NCBI RefSeq assembly: GCF_002858925.1
Contig: NZ_PJRS01000011.1
Span: 186,001 to 250,000, forward strand
Direction of reading: 5' to 3'
Origin: Caulobacter zeae
GTDB lineage: Bacteria; Pseudomonadota; Alphaproteobacteria; Caulobacterales; Caulobacteraceae
DNA: 64,000 nt
Shown piece after piece: positions 1-10,315 of this stretch. Every line of letters starts with the position of its first letter. The first letter of the stretch is position 1. Position numbers and translations under genes: made by a program. The notes below the pieces were generated by a model. It did not search any database. It worked only from the letters and a program-made list of their open reading frames with translations, and was not told the DNA's origin.

Positions 1-530
1 CCGCGGCGGCCAGGCCCTTCAGCACGGCGGCGTGGATGGCGAGGTTGGACTCGATGCACTCCGAGCCGCCGCGCAGGATCACCGCATTGCCCGACCGCAG
101 GGTCAGGGCCGCGGCGTCGGCCGTCACGTTGGGGCGGCTTTCGTAGATCATGGCGATCACGCCGATCGGCGTGCGCACGCGGGCGATGTCCAGGCCGTTG
201 GGGCGCTGCCAGCGGGCGGTCTCGACGCCCAGCGGGTCGGGAATGGCGGCCACGGCCTCGACGCCGGCGGCCACGCCTTCAAGCCGCTGCTCGTTGAGCA
301 TCAGCCGCTCGATCATCGGCGGGGTCAGGCCGTTGGCGTCGGCCTTTTCCAGGTCGCGGGCGTTGGCGGCCAGGATGGCCGGGGCCTCGGCGCGGATGGC
401 GGCGGCGATGGCGACGAGGGCGGCGGTGCGCTGGGCTGGCGTGGCGAGGCGAAGCGAGCGCGCGCCCTCGCGGGCCGCCTGGCCCATCGCTCTCATTGTC
501 GCCTGCAGGCCCCCGGCCGCGTCGTCCATG
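1..530 (-). CDS. proA: Gamma-glutamyl phosphate reductase, N-terminal part (cut by window edge)
   Basis: Second enzyme of proline synthesis: NADPH-dependent reduction of gamma-glutamyl phosphate to glutamate semialdehyde. About 176 residues are visible, read leftward from ATG at 530-528; the rest lies beyond the window. The frame contains the conserved ProA stretch YESRPNVTADAAALTLRSG, followed by a G-N-A-V-I-L-R-G-G-S-E nucleotide-binding region, which identifies the family securely. Its partner proB is more than 3 kb away in the same orientation, separated by a tyrosinase gene and three plus-strand genes. The two are therefore not transcribed as the simple proBA unit common elsewhere. No frameshift is seen in the visible part. 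Confidence 0.95.
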
Positions 531-605
531 GCTCGTCCGTCCCCGGATATGCTCAGATTGAGGCTTACCTAGGCCCTTTGGGGCGCGGGGGGAATGGCCA
601 AACGC

Positions 606-621
606 TGGCGACGTCGCCAGA
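606..621. promoter_or_regulatory. Perfect 16-bp palindrome upstream of proA
   Basis: CTGGCGACGTCGCCAG is a perfect inverted repeat 76 bp upstream of the proA start codon. It could be an operator or part of a transcript hairpin. No binding protein can be assigned from sequence. Confidence 0.35.
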
Positions 622-699
622 AAGCCTGTCAGCCGGAGCGCGCCAGGGTCAGGCGTGCCCGGCTGACCGGATCTGGCGTGCTCGAAGTGTTTGAATCTG

Positions 700-745
700 G
701 AACTTGCTGATCAGGCTTGGATGTCCATCCAAACCCAGCAGGTTC
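700..745 (-). terminator. Long hairpin directly after the tyrosinase stop codon
   Basis: The outer arms GAACTTGCTG and CAGCAGGTTC pair with one wobble, and the inner arms TTGGAT and ATCCAA also pair, giving a nearly continuous stem of about 20 bp. It overlaps the last base of the tyrosinase stop codon. No long T-tract follows, so it may be an mRNA-stabilising 3' hairpin or a weak terminator. Confidence 0.5.
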
Positions 746-2127
746 TAGCGCGGCGCCTCCACCGTCGACTCCACCCGGAACGCGCCGATGGTGATCGCCG
801 GACCTGTCGGCGCCTCGGGGCCGTCGACCCGGACGAACGACACCTTGACCTCGCGCAATTGGCCTGGCGAAAGCCGGCGCAGGACCTCGGTGGCGGGCAA
901 CACCAGGCGCACCTTGCCGTCGCCGTGGGCGGCGTGCGGGCCCTCGCCGCCGCTGTGCTGGGCTCCGGCGATCTCGAAGGCGCCGACCGTGCCGATCAGG
1001 CGCGAAGGGTTCAGCGCGCCGCCGGCCGGCAGGTTGACATAGACCTGGTAGAAATAGCCGCCCTGCTTGCCGGCTTCGGTCACCGCCACATCCTCGAGCA
1101 CGACGTTGATGCTCACGGGTGGTCGGACGCCGGCGGCGGAGGGGCCGCGCGGCGGCGGGACGGTCAGCAGCCGCGTGCGGTTCTGGCCATCGTCGCCGAG
1201 CGGCACGCGCAGGCTGAACGAGCTCTGGTCGAGCGTCAGGCCGCCTTGCGTCTCGCCCAGCGACAGCACCTGTCCGATCAGCCGCTCCCTGGCGAGAGGC
1301 ACCGCCCTGATCGGCGGGGCGACGGTGACGCCCAGCCGTCGCGGGGTAGGCAGGCGTTCGTCGTCGTAGGTGTAGCCCAGGCCTTCGGCGCTGTAGGTCA
1401 CGCGCTTGTTCATCTGAGGCTGGCCGCCATAGACGAAGGTCCCGTTCCAGTAGGCGTCGGTCGGGGGCGGGTTGGCGCGCCCGGCGCCGGCCTTGACCCA
1501 GGCGCACCACAGCCGGTCGATGTTGGCGTGGTGCAACCAGAAGATCGGATCCTGCGGCGACTGCAGGGTGGGCATGAAGCCGCCGATGATGTTGTGCACC
1601 TGGTTGTGCGGCACGCTCTCGACCCGCGGCTCCATGGGCGTGGGCCAGTTGCGCGGCAACTGCTTCCAGACCGGATCGGTGAAGTCGTAGCCGAGGGCGT
1701 TCACGACGTTGGTGTTGGTGCGCTTCACGTAGAGCGGATTGCCGGGCGCGGGGTTGGTGAAATCCGACGGCATGTTCGGGTCGGCGAAGTAGTTCCAGTA
1801 CGGCAGGCTGAAGTTGGGGTCTCGCGACAGTTCGCGGATCTTCTGCTCGAACTGCAGGATGTAACCCCGGTGCCAGGCCAGGAAGTAGGGCACGCCGTGC
1901 GGGCAGAAGTTCTGGTGGATGTTGGCCCAGTAGAACCAGCTGTTCGGATCCGACGCGTTGGGGTTGCTGCGCATGATGCCGACGGCGCGGGCGTAGGACG
2001 GGCCCGACGTCGAGTTCCTGAACACCTGCCAGCTGACCCGCCGCCGCAGCGTCTGCGCCGCCGCTTCGCCGGCCGCCGCCAGACCCGCCGCCAGGCCGGT
2101 GGCCAGCATCACGCGCCGATCGATCAT
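745..2127 (-). CDS. Tyrosinase / polyphenol oxidase-type dicopper protein, exported
   Basis: A 460-residue type-3 copper protein of the tyrosinase family, expected to hydroxylate or oxidise phenols with O2. The N-terminus (residues 1-25) carries twin Arg (DRRVML) before an Ala/Gly-rich hydrophobic stretch ending AAAQ, so Tat export is likely. The CuA site is visible as H71, H77 and H86 in IHQNFCPHG...AWHRGY; C75 could form the Cys-His thioether known in plant-type enzymes. The CuB site is VPHNQVH (H174, H178) with FWLHHANIDRLW (H199/H200). The roughly 200-residue C-terminal part resembles the beta-rich extension found in polyphenol oxidases. A strong ribosome site (GGGAGGGCGGA) precedes ATG 2127. 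It lies between proA and proB and faces away from the membrane/XRE pair. Its natural substrate is unknown. Confidence 0.9.
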   Translation of the reverse strand: MIDRRVMLATGLAAGLAAAGEAAAQTLRRRVSWQVFRNSTSGPSYARAVGIMRSNPNASDPNSWFYWANIHQNFCPHGVPYFLAWHRGYILQFEQKIRELSRDPNFSLPYWNYFADPNMPSDFTNPAPGNPLYVKRTNTNVVNALGYDFTDPVWKQLPRNWPTPMEPRVESVPHNQVHNIIGGFMPTLQSPQDPIFWLHHANIDRLWCAWVKAGAGRANPPPTDAYWNGTFVYGGQPQMNKRVTYSAEGLGYTYDDERLPTPRRLGVTVAPPIRAVPLARERLIGQVLSLGETQGGLTLDQSSFSLRVPLGDDGQNRTRLLTVPPPRGPSAAGVRPPVSINVVLEDVAVTEAGKQGGYFYQVYVNLPAGGALNPSRLIGTVGAFEIAGAQHSGGEGPHAAHGDGKVRLVLPATEVLRRLSPGQLREVKVSFVRVDGPEAPTGPAITIGAFRVESTVEAPR

Positions 2128-2209
2128 TCCGCCCTCCCGAGCATTTCCCGTTAAGCGCGCATAGGTTGCATCATGGCGCGAGCGTCAGCAAGGGGCGAGG
2201 TTCATGGGT

Positions 2210-2265
2210 ATGTCAGGATCTCCCGACATAATGTCAGGTTGACATGACATTCTGCCCGTGTCAGG
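2210..2265. promoter_or_regulatory. Operator-like cluster of TGTCAGG/TGACAT repeats
   Basis: TGTCAGG occurs three times in direct orientation (2211-2217, 2232-2238, 2259-2265). A perfect inverted repeat ATGTCA-GGT-TGACAT lies at 2231-2245, followed by a further TGACAT (2245-2250), with CGACAT at 2224-2229. The cluster sits 30-85 bp before the membrane-protein/XRE operon and in its intergenic space with the divergent tyrosinase gene. This fits autoregulation by the XRE protein encoded two genes on (inference). Confidence 0.6.
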
Positions 2266-2293
2266 TTTGCCTTACATCAACGGGAGGCGAGCC

Positions 2294-2698
2294 ATGCTGG
2301 CGATCGGAAAGTTCCAGACCTCGGCGCACAAGCGCTACGTGATCCGCACCATGGCGTTCATGATCCCCTATGTGCTGGTCAACACCGGCGCGATCTTCGG
2401 GGCCTTCGACGACATCAGGACGCCGGTGGCGGCCTGGGCGCTGGCCCTGGTGGTCTCGGCCCCGGTGGTCGGACAGATCTGGGCGACCCTGGCCCTGATG
2501 GCCGAGTCCGACGAATTCGTCCGCGCCCTGGTCGCCAAGCAGTTCATCATCGCCTCGGGCGTGGCCATGGCCCTGTTCTCGGTGTGGGGCTTCGGCGAAA
2601 GCTACGCCCACGCGCCGCACCTGCCGGGCTGGCTGATCTATCCGTTGTTCTGGGCGGTGTTCGGCGTGGTCTCGCCCTTCATCCGGAGCACGCGATGA
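2294..2698 (+). CDS. Small integral membrane protein paired with XRE regulator
   Basis: A 134-residue protein I cannot name. Four hydrophobic segments are visible: FMIPYVLVNTGAIFG, VAAWALALVVSAPVVGQIWATLAL, FIIASGVAMALFSVWGF and LIYPLFWAVFGVVSPFI. The start is placed at ATG 2294 because GGGAGG lies 6 bp upstream; an in-frame GTG at 2258 overlaps the operator-like repeats and has no comparable site. The stop overlaps the next start by ATGA (2695-2698), so it is translationally coupled to the XRE regulator. Membrane protein plus small XRE protein is a recurring bacterial pair. Its role, perhaps sensing or sequestering the regulator, is inference. Confidence 0.75.
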   Translation: MLAIGKFQTSAHKRYVIRTMAFMIPYVLVNTGAIFGAFDDIRTPVAAWALALVVSAPVVGQIWATLALMAESDEFVRALVAKQFIIASGVAMALFSVWGFGESYAHAPHLPGWLIYPLFWAVFGVVSPFIRSTR

Positions 2699-2895
2699 AG
2701 AACCGCCTGAAGCTGCTGCGGGTCGAGCGCGGCTGGACCCAGGAGCAGATGGGCCAGGCCCTGGGCGTCTCGCGCCAGGCGGTCAACGCCCTGGAGACCG
2801 AGAAGCACGACCCCTCGCTCGACCTCGCCTACCGCATCGCCGCCGTCTTCGAGCGGCCGATCGAAGAGATTTTCGAAAACACGCACGTCCGCTGA
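2695..2895 (+). CDS. Small XRE-family helix-turn-helix transcriptional regulator
   Basis: A 66-residue protein consisting almost only of an HTH_3 domain. The text LLRVERGWTQEQMGQALGV is followed by SRQAVNALE, which is the canonical recognition helix turn, and then by ...PSLDLAYRIAAVFERPIEEIF. This matches the compact YozG-like regulators that are usually encoded beside a membrane protein. The start overlaps the preceding gene (ATGA), and an alpha/beta hydrolase begins 29 bp downstream, so all three may be one transcript. The likely target is the TGTCAGG/TGACAT repeat cluster at 2210-2265. Confidence 0.9.
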   Translation: MKNRLKLLRVERGWTQEQMGQALGVSRQAVNALETEKHDPSLDLAYRIAAVFERPIEEIFENTHVR

Positions 2896-2924
2896 AGACG
2901 TTCCCTGAAAGCTAGGAGACCCCC

Positions 2925-3836
2925 ATGTCGCTCGCCTTCCTCCGCGGCCGCGCGGTCGCGCGCGCCTGCATCATCGTCCTGGCCGTCCTGCTGGGCCTCG
3001 GGATCGCCGTTTCCGTCGCCAGGGCTCAGCCCGCCGCCGTGAACGACCGCCTGACGGTCGAGGTCGTGGGGCAGGGGCCCGACGTGATCCTGGTGCCCGG
3101 CCTGGCTTCCTCGCGCGAGGCGTTCCGGCCGTTGGCCGAGCGGCTGAAGGCGACGCACCGCGTGCACCTGGTGCAGCTGTCGGGCTTCGCCGGCCAGTCC
3201 TGGACCGGCGGCGAGGGCCCGTTCGTCGACCCGGCGGTCGAGGCCCTGGCGGCCTATATCCGCTCGGCCGGGCTCAAGCAGCCGGCGGTGATCGGCCACT
3301 CGATGGGCGGCCTGTCGGGCCTGCTGCTGGCCCAGCGCAATCCCGGGCTCGTGGGGCGGGTGATGACCGTCGACAGCCTGCCGTTCTACAGCGCCATGTT
3401 CGGCCCGACGGCGACGAGCGCCAGCGCCAAGCCCTTCGCCGACCGCATGGCGGCCGGCGTCCTGTCGGCCAGCCCCGAGACCTTCGCCGCCCAGCAGGCC
3501 GCCGCCGCCAAGGGCCTGTCGAAGACCCCGGCCATGCAGGAGGCGATCGTCGCCTGGTCGCTGGCGTCCGACCGCAAGGCCGTGGCCAAGGCGATCTCCG
3601 AAGTGATGACTCTGGACGCCCGTCCGGGCCTGGCGGCGATGAAGACGCCGGTCACCGCCCTCTACGCCGTCGACGCCGAGGGCGCGCTGCCGCCGGCCGT
3701 GGTCGGGGCGCTGTGGATGCGCGAATACGACGCCCTGCCCGGTGTGAAGCTGGTGCGGGTCGAGGGCAGTCGCCACTTCATCATGGCCGACCAACCCGAG
3801 GCCTTCACCAAGGCGGTGGATGGGTTCCTGAAATGA
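2925..3836 (+). CDS. Alpha/beta hydrolase with N-terminal signal/anchor
   Basis: A 303-residue hydrolase. Residues about 10-35 form a hydrophobic signal peptide or anchor ending ARAQ. The fold is shown by the oxyanion segment LVPGLASSREAF, the nucleophile elbow GHSMGG (Ser at about residue 127) and a C-terminal catalytic His in GSRHFIMADQPEAF. It has the length and order of single-domain esterases, lipases or haloperoxidase-like hydrolases; the substrate cannot be told. An AGGAG site sits just upstream of ATG 2925. It follows the XRE regulator by 29 bp and is probably the effector gene of that operon. A composite intergenic repeat begins at its stop codon. Confidence 0.85.
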   Translation: MSLAFLRGRAVARACIIVLAVLLGLGIAVSVARAQPAAVNDRLTVEVVGQGPDVILVPGLASSREAFRPLAERLKATHRVHLVQLSGFAGQSWTGGEGPFVDPAVEALAAYIRSAGLKQPAVIGHSMGGLSGLLLAQRNPGLVGRVMTVDSLPFYSAMFGPTATSASAKPFADRMAAGVLSASPETFAAQQAAAAKGLSKTPAMQEAIVAWSLASDRKAVAKAISEVMTLDARPGLAAMKTPVTALYAVDAEGALPPAVVGALWMREYDALPGVKLVRVEGSRHFIMADQPEAFTKAVDGFLK

Positions 3837-3837
3837 G

Positions 3838-4023
3838 GCCCTCTCCCTCTGGGAGAGGTGTCGGCGAAGCCGACGGAGAGGGGAGTGGCTGCGAAATCAG
3901 CGGCCCAGCGGAAGCTGATAACGGCCCCCCTCCGGCCCTCCGGCCCTCCTCCCCCAGAGGGGGAGGATCTTCGTCGTAGATGCTCCCCCTCTGGGGGAGC
4001 TGTCGCGGAGCGACTGAGGGGGT
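3838..4023. repeat. Composite intergenic hairpin repeat, family 1 (three modules)
   Basis: Three modules (about 3838-3885, 3924-3969 and 3981-4023) fill the space between the convergent hydrolase and proB genes. Each module has a CTCCC..GGGAG-type hairpin, and two also show a second small hairpin (TCGCGGAGCGA or TCGGCGAAGCCGA). The 3981-4024 module is identical over 44 bp to 12401-12444. Related pairs lie at 7409-7536 and 59020-59148. The layout resembles BIME-like REP elements. Confidence 0.75.
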
Positions 4024-4024
4024 C

Positions 4025-6363
<2,339 letters not shown>

Positions 6364-6433
6364 TTAAACACGCAGTGCGACAAACGGTCTCGGGGCGAAA
6401 ATTCTCTATTTCTCGTGGAGGGGGAGGCGTCCG

Positions 6434-7393
6434 TTGTCGACGGAAGCGAACGTCAGGGATGAACTCGATCAGGACCTCAAGGACCTGACGCTGCAGACGT
6501 TATGCCGCAAGTATGCGGGCGAGGCGTCGATCCACCGCAACATCCTGATGAGCCGCGGCACCGGCGTGACCGGGACGTGGCGCGATTTCCGCGCCTTCCT
6601 CGGCGACATCGGCACGCGTCCATCCGAAAACCACGTCCTGGTGCTGATCAACCGGCTCGAGCGCACCTACGGCCCCGGCCGCGCCCGCTGGATGACGCCC
6701 GACGAGCAGGCCGCGCACGAGGCCGATTTCGACCGCCTCCAGGCCGAGAAGAAGCGCGAGGCCCAGAAGATCGAGCACGAGGCCGCCGCCATCCGCCGCG
6801 CCAAGGCTCCCAACGCCCCCAATTTCGGCCAGTTCACGCCGATGGCCGGCCAGCAGGTCAGCTTCACTGACGTGGCCCGCAAGCTGAACATCCCGGTCGG
6901 GGCCCTGTCCAAGACCATGGCCGGCGGCCGCAGCGCCGACGAGCTGGTCAAGCGCGCGGCCAGCGCCGCCGAGGTCATCAATACCGAGGCCAGCTGGCTG
7001 CCGCCGGATCCGGCCCGCAAGGCCAACTTCTTCGAGGCCTTCCGCATCTGGCACATGCAGGTGCAGCCCCAGTTCAGCCGCGCGGCCACCCCGACCTTCC
7101 TGTTTCTCTACATCGCCCTGCCGGTGATGAAGGAGTGCCGCGACGAACTGGTCGACCTGAACCTGTGGAACCCGCTGGGGCAGCGCGCCCTGACTGCTCG
7201 CGACAACCACATCTCGTGGAAGAAATACTGCGAGTTCATGCCGCGCGCGCAGGTGGCGATGATGGAGATCCCCATCTACGCCACCTATTCGCTGCTGTCG
7301 GACCTGGACGCCCTGTGCGAGCGCATCGTCACGGCCGAGAAGCGCTTCCGCGAAGGCCCGCAGAAGGTGATCCACACGCATCGGGCGGCTTGA
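6434..7393 (+). CDS. Hypothetical protein with central charged coiled region
   Basis: A 319-residue soluble protein that I do not recognise. Residues about 85-125 are highly charged and probably helical (ADFDRLQAEKKREAQKIEHE). The C-terminal 130 residues are rich in aromatics and conserved-looking (FRIWHMQVQPQFSR, DNHISWKKYCEFMPR). No signal peptide or membrane segment is seen. The start is TTG 6434 with a good GGGGAGG site 6 bp upstream. Codon use matches its neighbours, so this looks like a real native gene. It is divergent from obgE and isolated on the plus strand. A phage- or nuclease-related origin cannot be excluded. Confidence 0.75.
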   Translation: MSTEANVRDELDQDLKDLTLQTLCRKYAGEASIHRNILMSRGTGVTGTWRDFRAFLGDIGTRPSENHVLVLINRLERTYGPGRARWMTPDEQAAHEADFDRLQAEKKREAQKIEHEAAAIRRAKAPNAPNFGQFTPMAGQQVSFTDVARKLNIPVGALSKTMAGGRSADELVKRAASAAEVINTEASWLPPDPARKANFFEAFRIWHMQVQPQFSRAATPTFLFLYIALPVMKECRDELVDLNLWNPLGQRALTARDNHISWKKYCEFMPRAQVAMMEIPIYATYSLLSDLDALCERIVTAEKRFREGPQKVIHTHRAA

Positions 7394-7408
7394 TCTGACC
7401 ACGAGGAA

Positions 7409-7536
7409 CCTCCCCCCCCTGGGGGAGGTGATCGCGAAGCGATCGGTGGGGGAGTGTTTGAGAAGCCGGCCTCTTCACCGGCAGCTGAGAACTTCCCCCC
7501 ACCGGCCTTCGGCCGCCTCCCCCAGAGGGGGAGGTG
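7409..7536. repeat. Composite intergenic hairpin repeat, family 1 (inverted pair)
   Basis: The left module (7409-7454) has a CTCCCC..GGGGAGG hairpin plus the ATCGCGAAGCGAT hairpin. The right module (7494-7536) is its inverted counterpart, with ACCGGCCTTCGGCCG and CTCCCCCAGAGGGGGAG. The pair fills the gap between two convergent genes. The right module is very similar to 59104-59148. Confidence 0.75.
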
Positions 7537-7539
7537 CTT

Positions 7540-8550
7540 TTATTTCGCCGCCTTCAGGCCCTTCTTCACGACCGCCTCGCGATCGATCGTCAGCCAGCCG
7601 TCCTTGCCGACCTTCAGCTCGCCCAGCTGGATCACCGTGCGCTGGTTCCACACCGGATCGGTCTTGGCTTCCTCTTCCTTGCCCTGGCCCACGAAGTAGT
7701 AGAGCAGCGCCCGGCCGTCGTTGACGACCACGTCGGGGTGGTGGCCAAGGTCGCGGTCGGTGGGCGCTGCGCCCGGCTTGTCGAGGATGAAGCCCGGCTG
7801 GCGCTCCCAGGTCACGGCGTCTTTCGAGCGCAGCACCGCCAGGCCCTTCCAGGCGTCGGCGATCATCCACCAGGAACCTTGGAAGAAGAACACCTTGGGC
7901 CCCTCGCCGGCGAAGTCGGCGACGAAGTCGGGCTGGCGGGTCCAGGACTTCAGGTCCGGGCTGTCGGCGAAGAAAATCCGGCTGTCCTTGCGCTCGTCCT
8001 TGAACCACATGCGGTAGCCGCCCTGCGGGGCCTTTATGACGCCGGCGTCGATCACCCGGTCAGAGCCGAGGTCGAGGGTGTCGGCGCAGGTCCAGGCCTT
8101 GAGGTCGGTGGAGGTCAGGTGGACGATCTTCGCGCCGGCTTCCGGCAGGTTCCAGCGGTGGAAGATCCCGGGGACCACGGTCAGGAACATGTGGTGGACG
8201 CCGTTCTCGGTGAAGATCTCGGGCGCCCAGAGGGTTTGGCCGGTGCAGGCGGCGGGGATGTCGGCCGTGCCGGCATAGGTCCAGGCCAGGCCGTCCTTGG
8301 AGGTAGCCACGCCGATGGCGGTGGCGTGCAGCCAGGCGACGTCCTTGGGGTCTTCCAGTTTCAGGGTGGCGCGGCGGTTGGTGTAGAACATCCGCCACAG
8401 CTTGTCGGTCTTGTCCCAGGCGATGGCCACGTCGGCCGCGCCGTCGAACACCGGGTCGCGATACAGCGGCTTCTGGGCCTGAGCGAGCGCGGCGGCGGGG
8501 GGCGTGAGGGTCAGAGCCAGCGCCAGACCGGCCAGTACGCGACGATGCAT
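7540..8550 (-). CDS. Five-bladed beta-propeller glycosidase (GH43-like), secreted
   Basis: A 336-residue protein with a cleavable signal peptide (MHRRVLAGLALALTLTPPAA...). Repeated blades start YRDPVFDGAADVAIAWD and continue with ATSKDGLAWTYAG, LTSTDLKAWTC, ADSPDLKSWTRQ and RSKDAVTWERQ. TLWAPEIF matches the acidic blade motif of GH43-type enzymes that act on arabinan or xylan. Start ATG 8550 is preferred over 8577 because GGGAGG lies just upstream and the signal peptide then begins at residue 1. Exact substrate and family (GH43 or a relative) cannot be fixed from sequence. Confidence 0.7.
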   Translation of the reverse strand: MHRRVLAGLALALTLTPPAAALAQAQKPLYRDPVFDGAADVAIAWDKTDKLWRMFYTNRRATLKLEDPKDVAWLHATAIGVATSKDGLAWTYAGTADIPAACTGQTLWAPEIFTENGVHHMFLTVVPGIFHRWNLPEAGAKIVHLTSTDLKAWTCADTLDLGSDRVIDAGVIKAPQGGYRMWFKDERKDSRIFFADSPDLKSWTRQPDFVADFAGEGPKVFFFQGSWWMIADAWKGLAVLRSKDAVTWERQPGFILDKPGAAPTDRDLGHHPDVVVNDGRALLYYFVGQGKEEEAKTDPVWNQRTVIQLGELKVGKDGWLTIDREAVVKKGLKAAK

Positions 8551-8658
8551 GATGCCTCCCATATTATGGGGGAGCATCTTACATGATGTTGTGACGGCTC
8601 CAACCTCCCGCCGCTGCTCGTGAGCCCCCTCCTCTCTCTAAGAGAGAGAGGGATCTCC

Positions 8659-9192
8659 CTAAGCCAGCCAGACCATCATCCGCGTGGGCACGCTGGCCGC
8701 GCGCGAGACTGAGTCCTTTTCCGTGACGACGCCGGTGTAGAGGAAGCCGGCCTTGACCAGCACCTGGCCCGAGGCGGGGTTGTCGGCGAAGTGGCCGGCG
8801 ACGACCAGCTTGCGCCGCCAGTCGTGCGCCGCCCAGGACAGCGCGCCCTGCAGGGCCTCGGTCGCCAGGCCCCGGCCCCAGAACGGCCGGCCGATCCAGT
8901 AGCCGACCTCGAGCCGGCCGTCCTCGTTGGGGAAGAAGCCCAGCACGCCGACGACGCCAGCGTCCTCAAGGTCGATGACGAAGGTGGCGTTGCGGCTCCA
9001 GTCCTGGGCCTGGACCCGGGCCACGAACTCTTCGGCGTCAGCCTGGCCGTAGGGCCAGGGCATGCGGGTGGTCATCTTGGGGATGGCGTAGTCGGCGCCC
9101 AGGCTGGCGATGCGGGGCGCGTCGGACATGTCCGGCGCCCGCAGGGCGAGCCGCCGCGTCTCGATGACGGGACTTCTTTCGATCACGCACAT
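8659..9192 (-). CDS. GNAT family N-acetyltransferase (RimJ/RimL-like)
   Basis: A 177-residue acetyltransferase. The N-terminal IETRRLALRAPDMSDA is typical of RimJ/RimL-type GNATs. The acetyl-CoA loop region is seen in YWIGRPFWGRGLATEAL (R/Q-x-x-G-x-G/A type) and the C-terminal NPASGQVLVKAGF is the usual GNAT beta6-alpha4 element. The substrate is an N-terminal or small-molecule amine, not determinable. It lies downstream of rpmA but beyond a strong terminator, so it probably has its own promoter. Confidence 0.88.
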   Translation of the reverse strand: MCVIERSPVIETRRLALRAPDMSDAPRIASLGADYAIPKMTTRMPWPYGQADAEEFVARVQAQDWSRNATFVIDLEDAGVVGVLGFFPNEDGRLEVGYWIGRPFWGRGLATEALQGALSWAAHDWRRKLVVAGHFADNPASGQVLVKAGFLYTGVVTEKDSVSRAASVPTRMMVWLA

Positions 9193-9316
9193 GGCGCGTC
9201 TCCCTTTCCCGGCCCTTCTTCACGCGAGGCGCCGATACTGCGACGCGCCTCAGATAGTGCGGGACCGTGACGCTCCAATTGCCTGGATGAGGCTTTTTCT
9301 GGAGCATGGACAAACA

Positions 9317-9350
9317 AAAGCGGGGAGTCCGGCGTCCGGACTCCCCGCTT
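9317..9350 (-). terminator. Rho-independent terminator of the rplU-rpmA operon
   Basis: A 15-bp perfect stem (AAGCGGGGAGTCCGG / CCGGACTCCCCGCTT, loop CGT) is followed on the minus strand by TTTTGTTTG. It lies 67-100 bp after the rpmA stop. Confidence 0.85.
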
Positions 9351-9416
9351 CGTATTCGTCGCGTCCGGATCGTCTTCGTTTAGGAAGCGCGATCCGAAGA
9401 GAGACTTCAGATCGTA

Positions 9417-9686
9417 CTATTCGGCGGCCTGGGCCACCGGGGCCACGGTCACGTAGGTACGGTTCTGCTTCTTGGTCACGAAGCCCACGGCGCCTTCGAC
9501 GAGGGCGAACAGGGTGTGATCCTTACCGATGCCGACGTTGGCGCCCGGGTAGAACTTGGTGCCGCGCTGACGCACGAGGATGTTGCCGGCGAGAACCTTC
9601 TCGCCGCCGAACTTCTTTACGCCAAGGCGCTTCGATTCCGAGTCGCGACCGTTGCTCGACGAGCCGCCAGATTTCTTGTGAGCCAT
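9417..9686 (-). CDS. rpmA: 50S ribosomal protein L27
   Basis: An 89-residue L27. The N-terminus [19 protein letters not shown] reaches the peptidyl-transferase centre, followed by [20 protein letters not shown] and [22 protein letters not shown]. Full length, with the normal start at ATG 9686. It lies 77 bp after rplU on the same strand, the classic L21-L27 operon, and ends at the terminator at 9317-9350. Confidence 0.98.
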   Translation of the reverse strand: MAHKKSGGSSSNGRDSESKRLGVKKFGGEKVLAGNILVRQRGTKFYPGANVGIGKDHTLFALVEGAVGFVTKKQNRTYVTVAPVAQAAE

Positions 9687-9763
9687 GATGCTCTCCTAAT
9701 CTTTGACCCGGTTTCCGACGCGCGGACCTGGGTCAGATCAATCCAAAAAGATCCTGGCGGATC

Positions 9764-10273
9764 TTAAGCTTCAGCTTCCGGAGCGGGGGCGGCGGCCTTC
9801 TTCGGCGCGGCCTTCTTCTTCGGAGCGGCGGCTTCAGCCTTGGCGGCCGGAGCTTCCGGGATGGTGAAGGGCACGGCGGCGTCGCCGAGACCGCGGGCGC
9901 GGGCGTCGAGGATGACCTTCGGGGTCAGGTCGATCGTGCCGTCCCACTTGCTTTCCTTGCCGGCGCCGGCGACCGACGTCACGCGCAGGACCGTTTCGGT
10001 CTGGCGGTGACCGCGGGTGCGGCGATAGCCCTGACGGCGGATCTTCTTGAAGATCTTCACCTTCTCGCCCTTGCGGGTTTCGATCAGGGTGGCGTTGACG
10101 ACGGCGCCGTCAACGGTGGGGGCGCCGACCGTCACGGCCTCGCCTTCGCCCAGCAGCAGAACTTCGCCAAACGCGACTTCCGCGCCAGGTTGACCGTCGA
10201 GCTTCTCGACGACCAGCAGGTCGCCGGCTTGGACCCGGTACTGCTTGCCGCCGGTTTTGATGACCGCGTACAT
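9764..10273 (-). CDS. rplU: 50S ribosomal protein L21 with Ala/Lys-rich tail
   Basis: The L21 core is residues 1-103 (MYAVIKTGGKQYRVQAGDL ... FKKIRRQGYRRTRGHRQ), followed by an alphaproteobacterial extension to 169 residues. The tail is low complexity (AAAPKKKAAPKKAAAPAPEAEA) and probably disordered. The start is ATG 10273. It is transcribed from the promoter at 10352-10379 through a short leader containing a strong hairpin. Confidence 0.97.
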   Translation of the reverse strand: MYAVIKTGGKQYRVQAGDLLVVEKLDGQPGAEVAFGEVLLLGEGEAVTVGAPTVDGAVVNATLIETRKGEKVKIFKKIRRQGYRRTRGHRQTETVLRVTSVAGAGKESKWDGTIDLTPKVILDARARGLGDAAVPFTIPEAPAAKAEAAAPKKKAAPKKAAAPAPEAEA

Positions 10274-10315
10274 AGGTTAGCGCCTTAAATAACGTGCTGT
10301 TCGCAAAATACGGAA

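Noticed and set aside
8630..8651. CTCTCTCT/AGAGAGAG inverted tract near the GNAT stop as a terminator
   Set aside because: Simple dinucleotide tract without a T-run; weak evidence, may be a degenerate repeat module.
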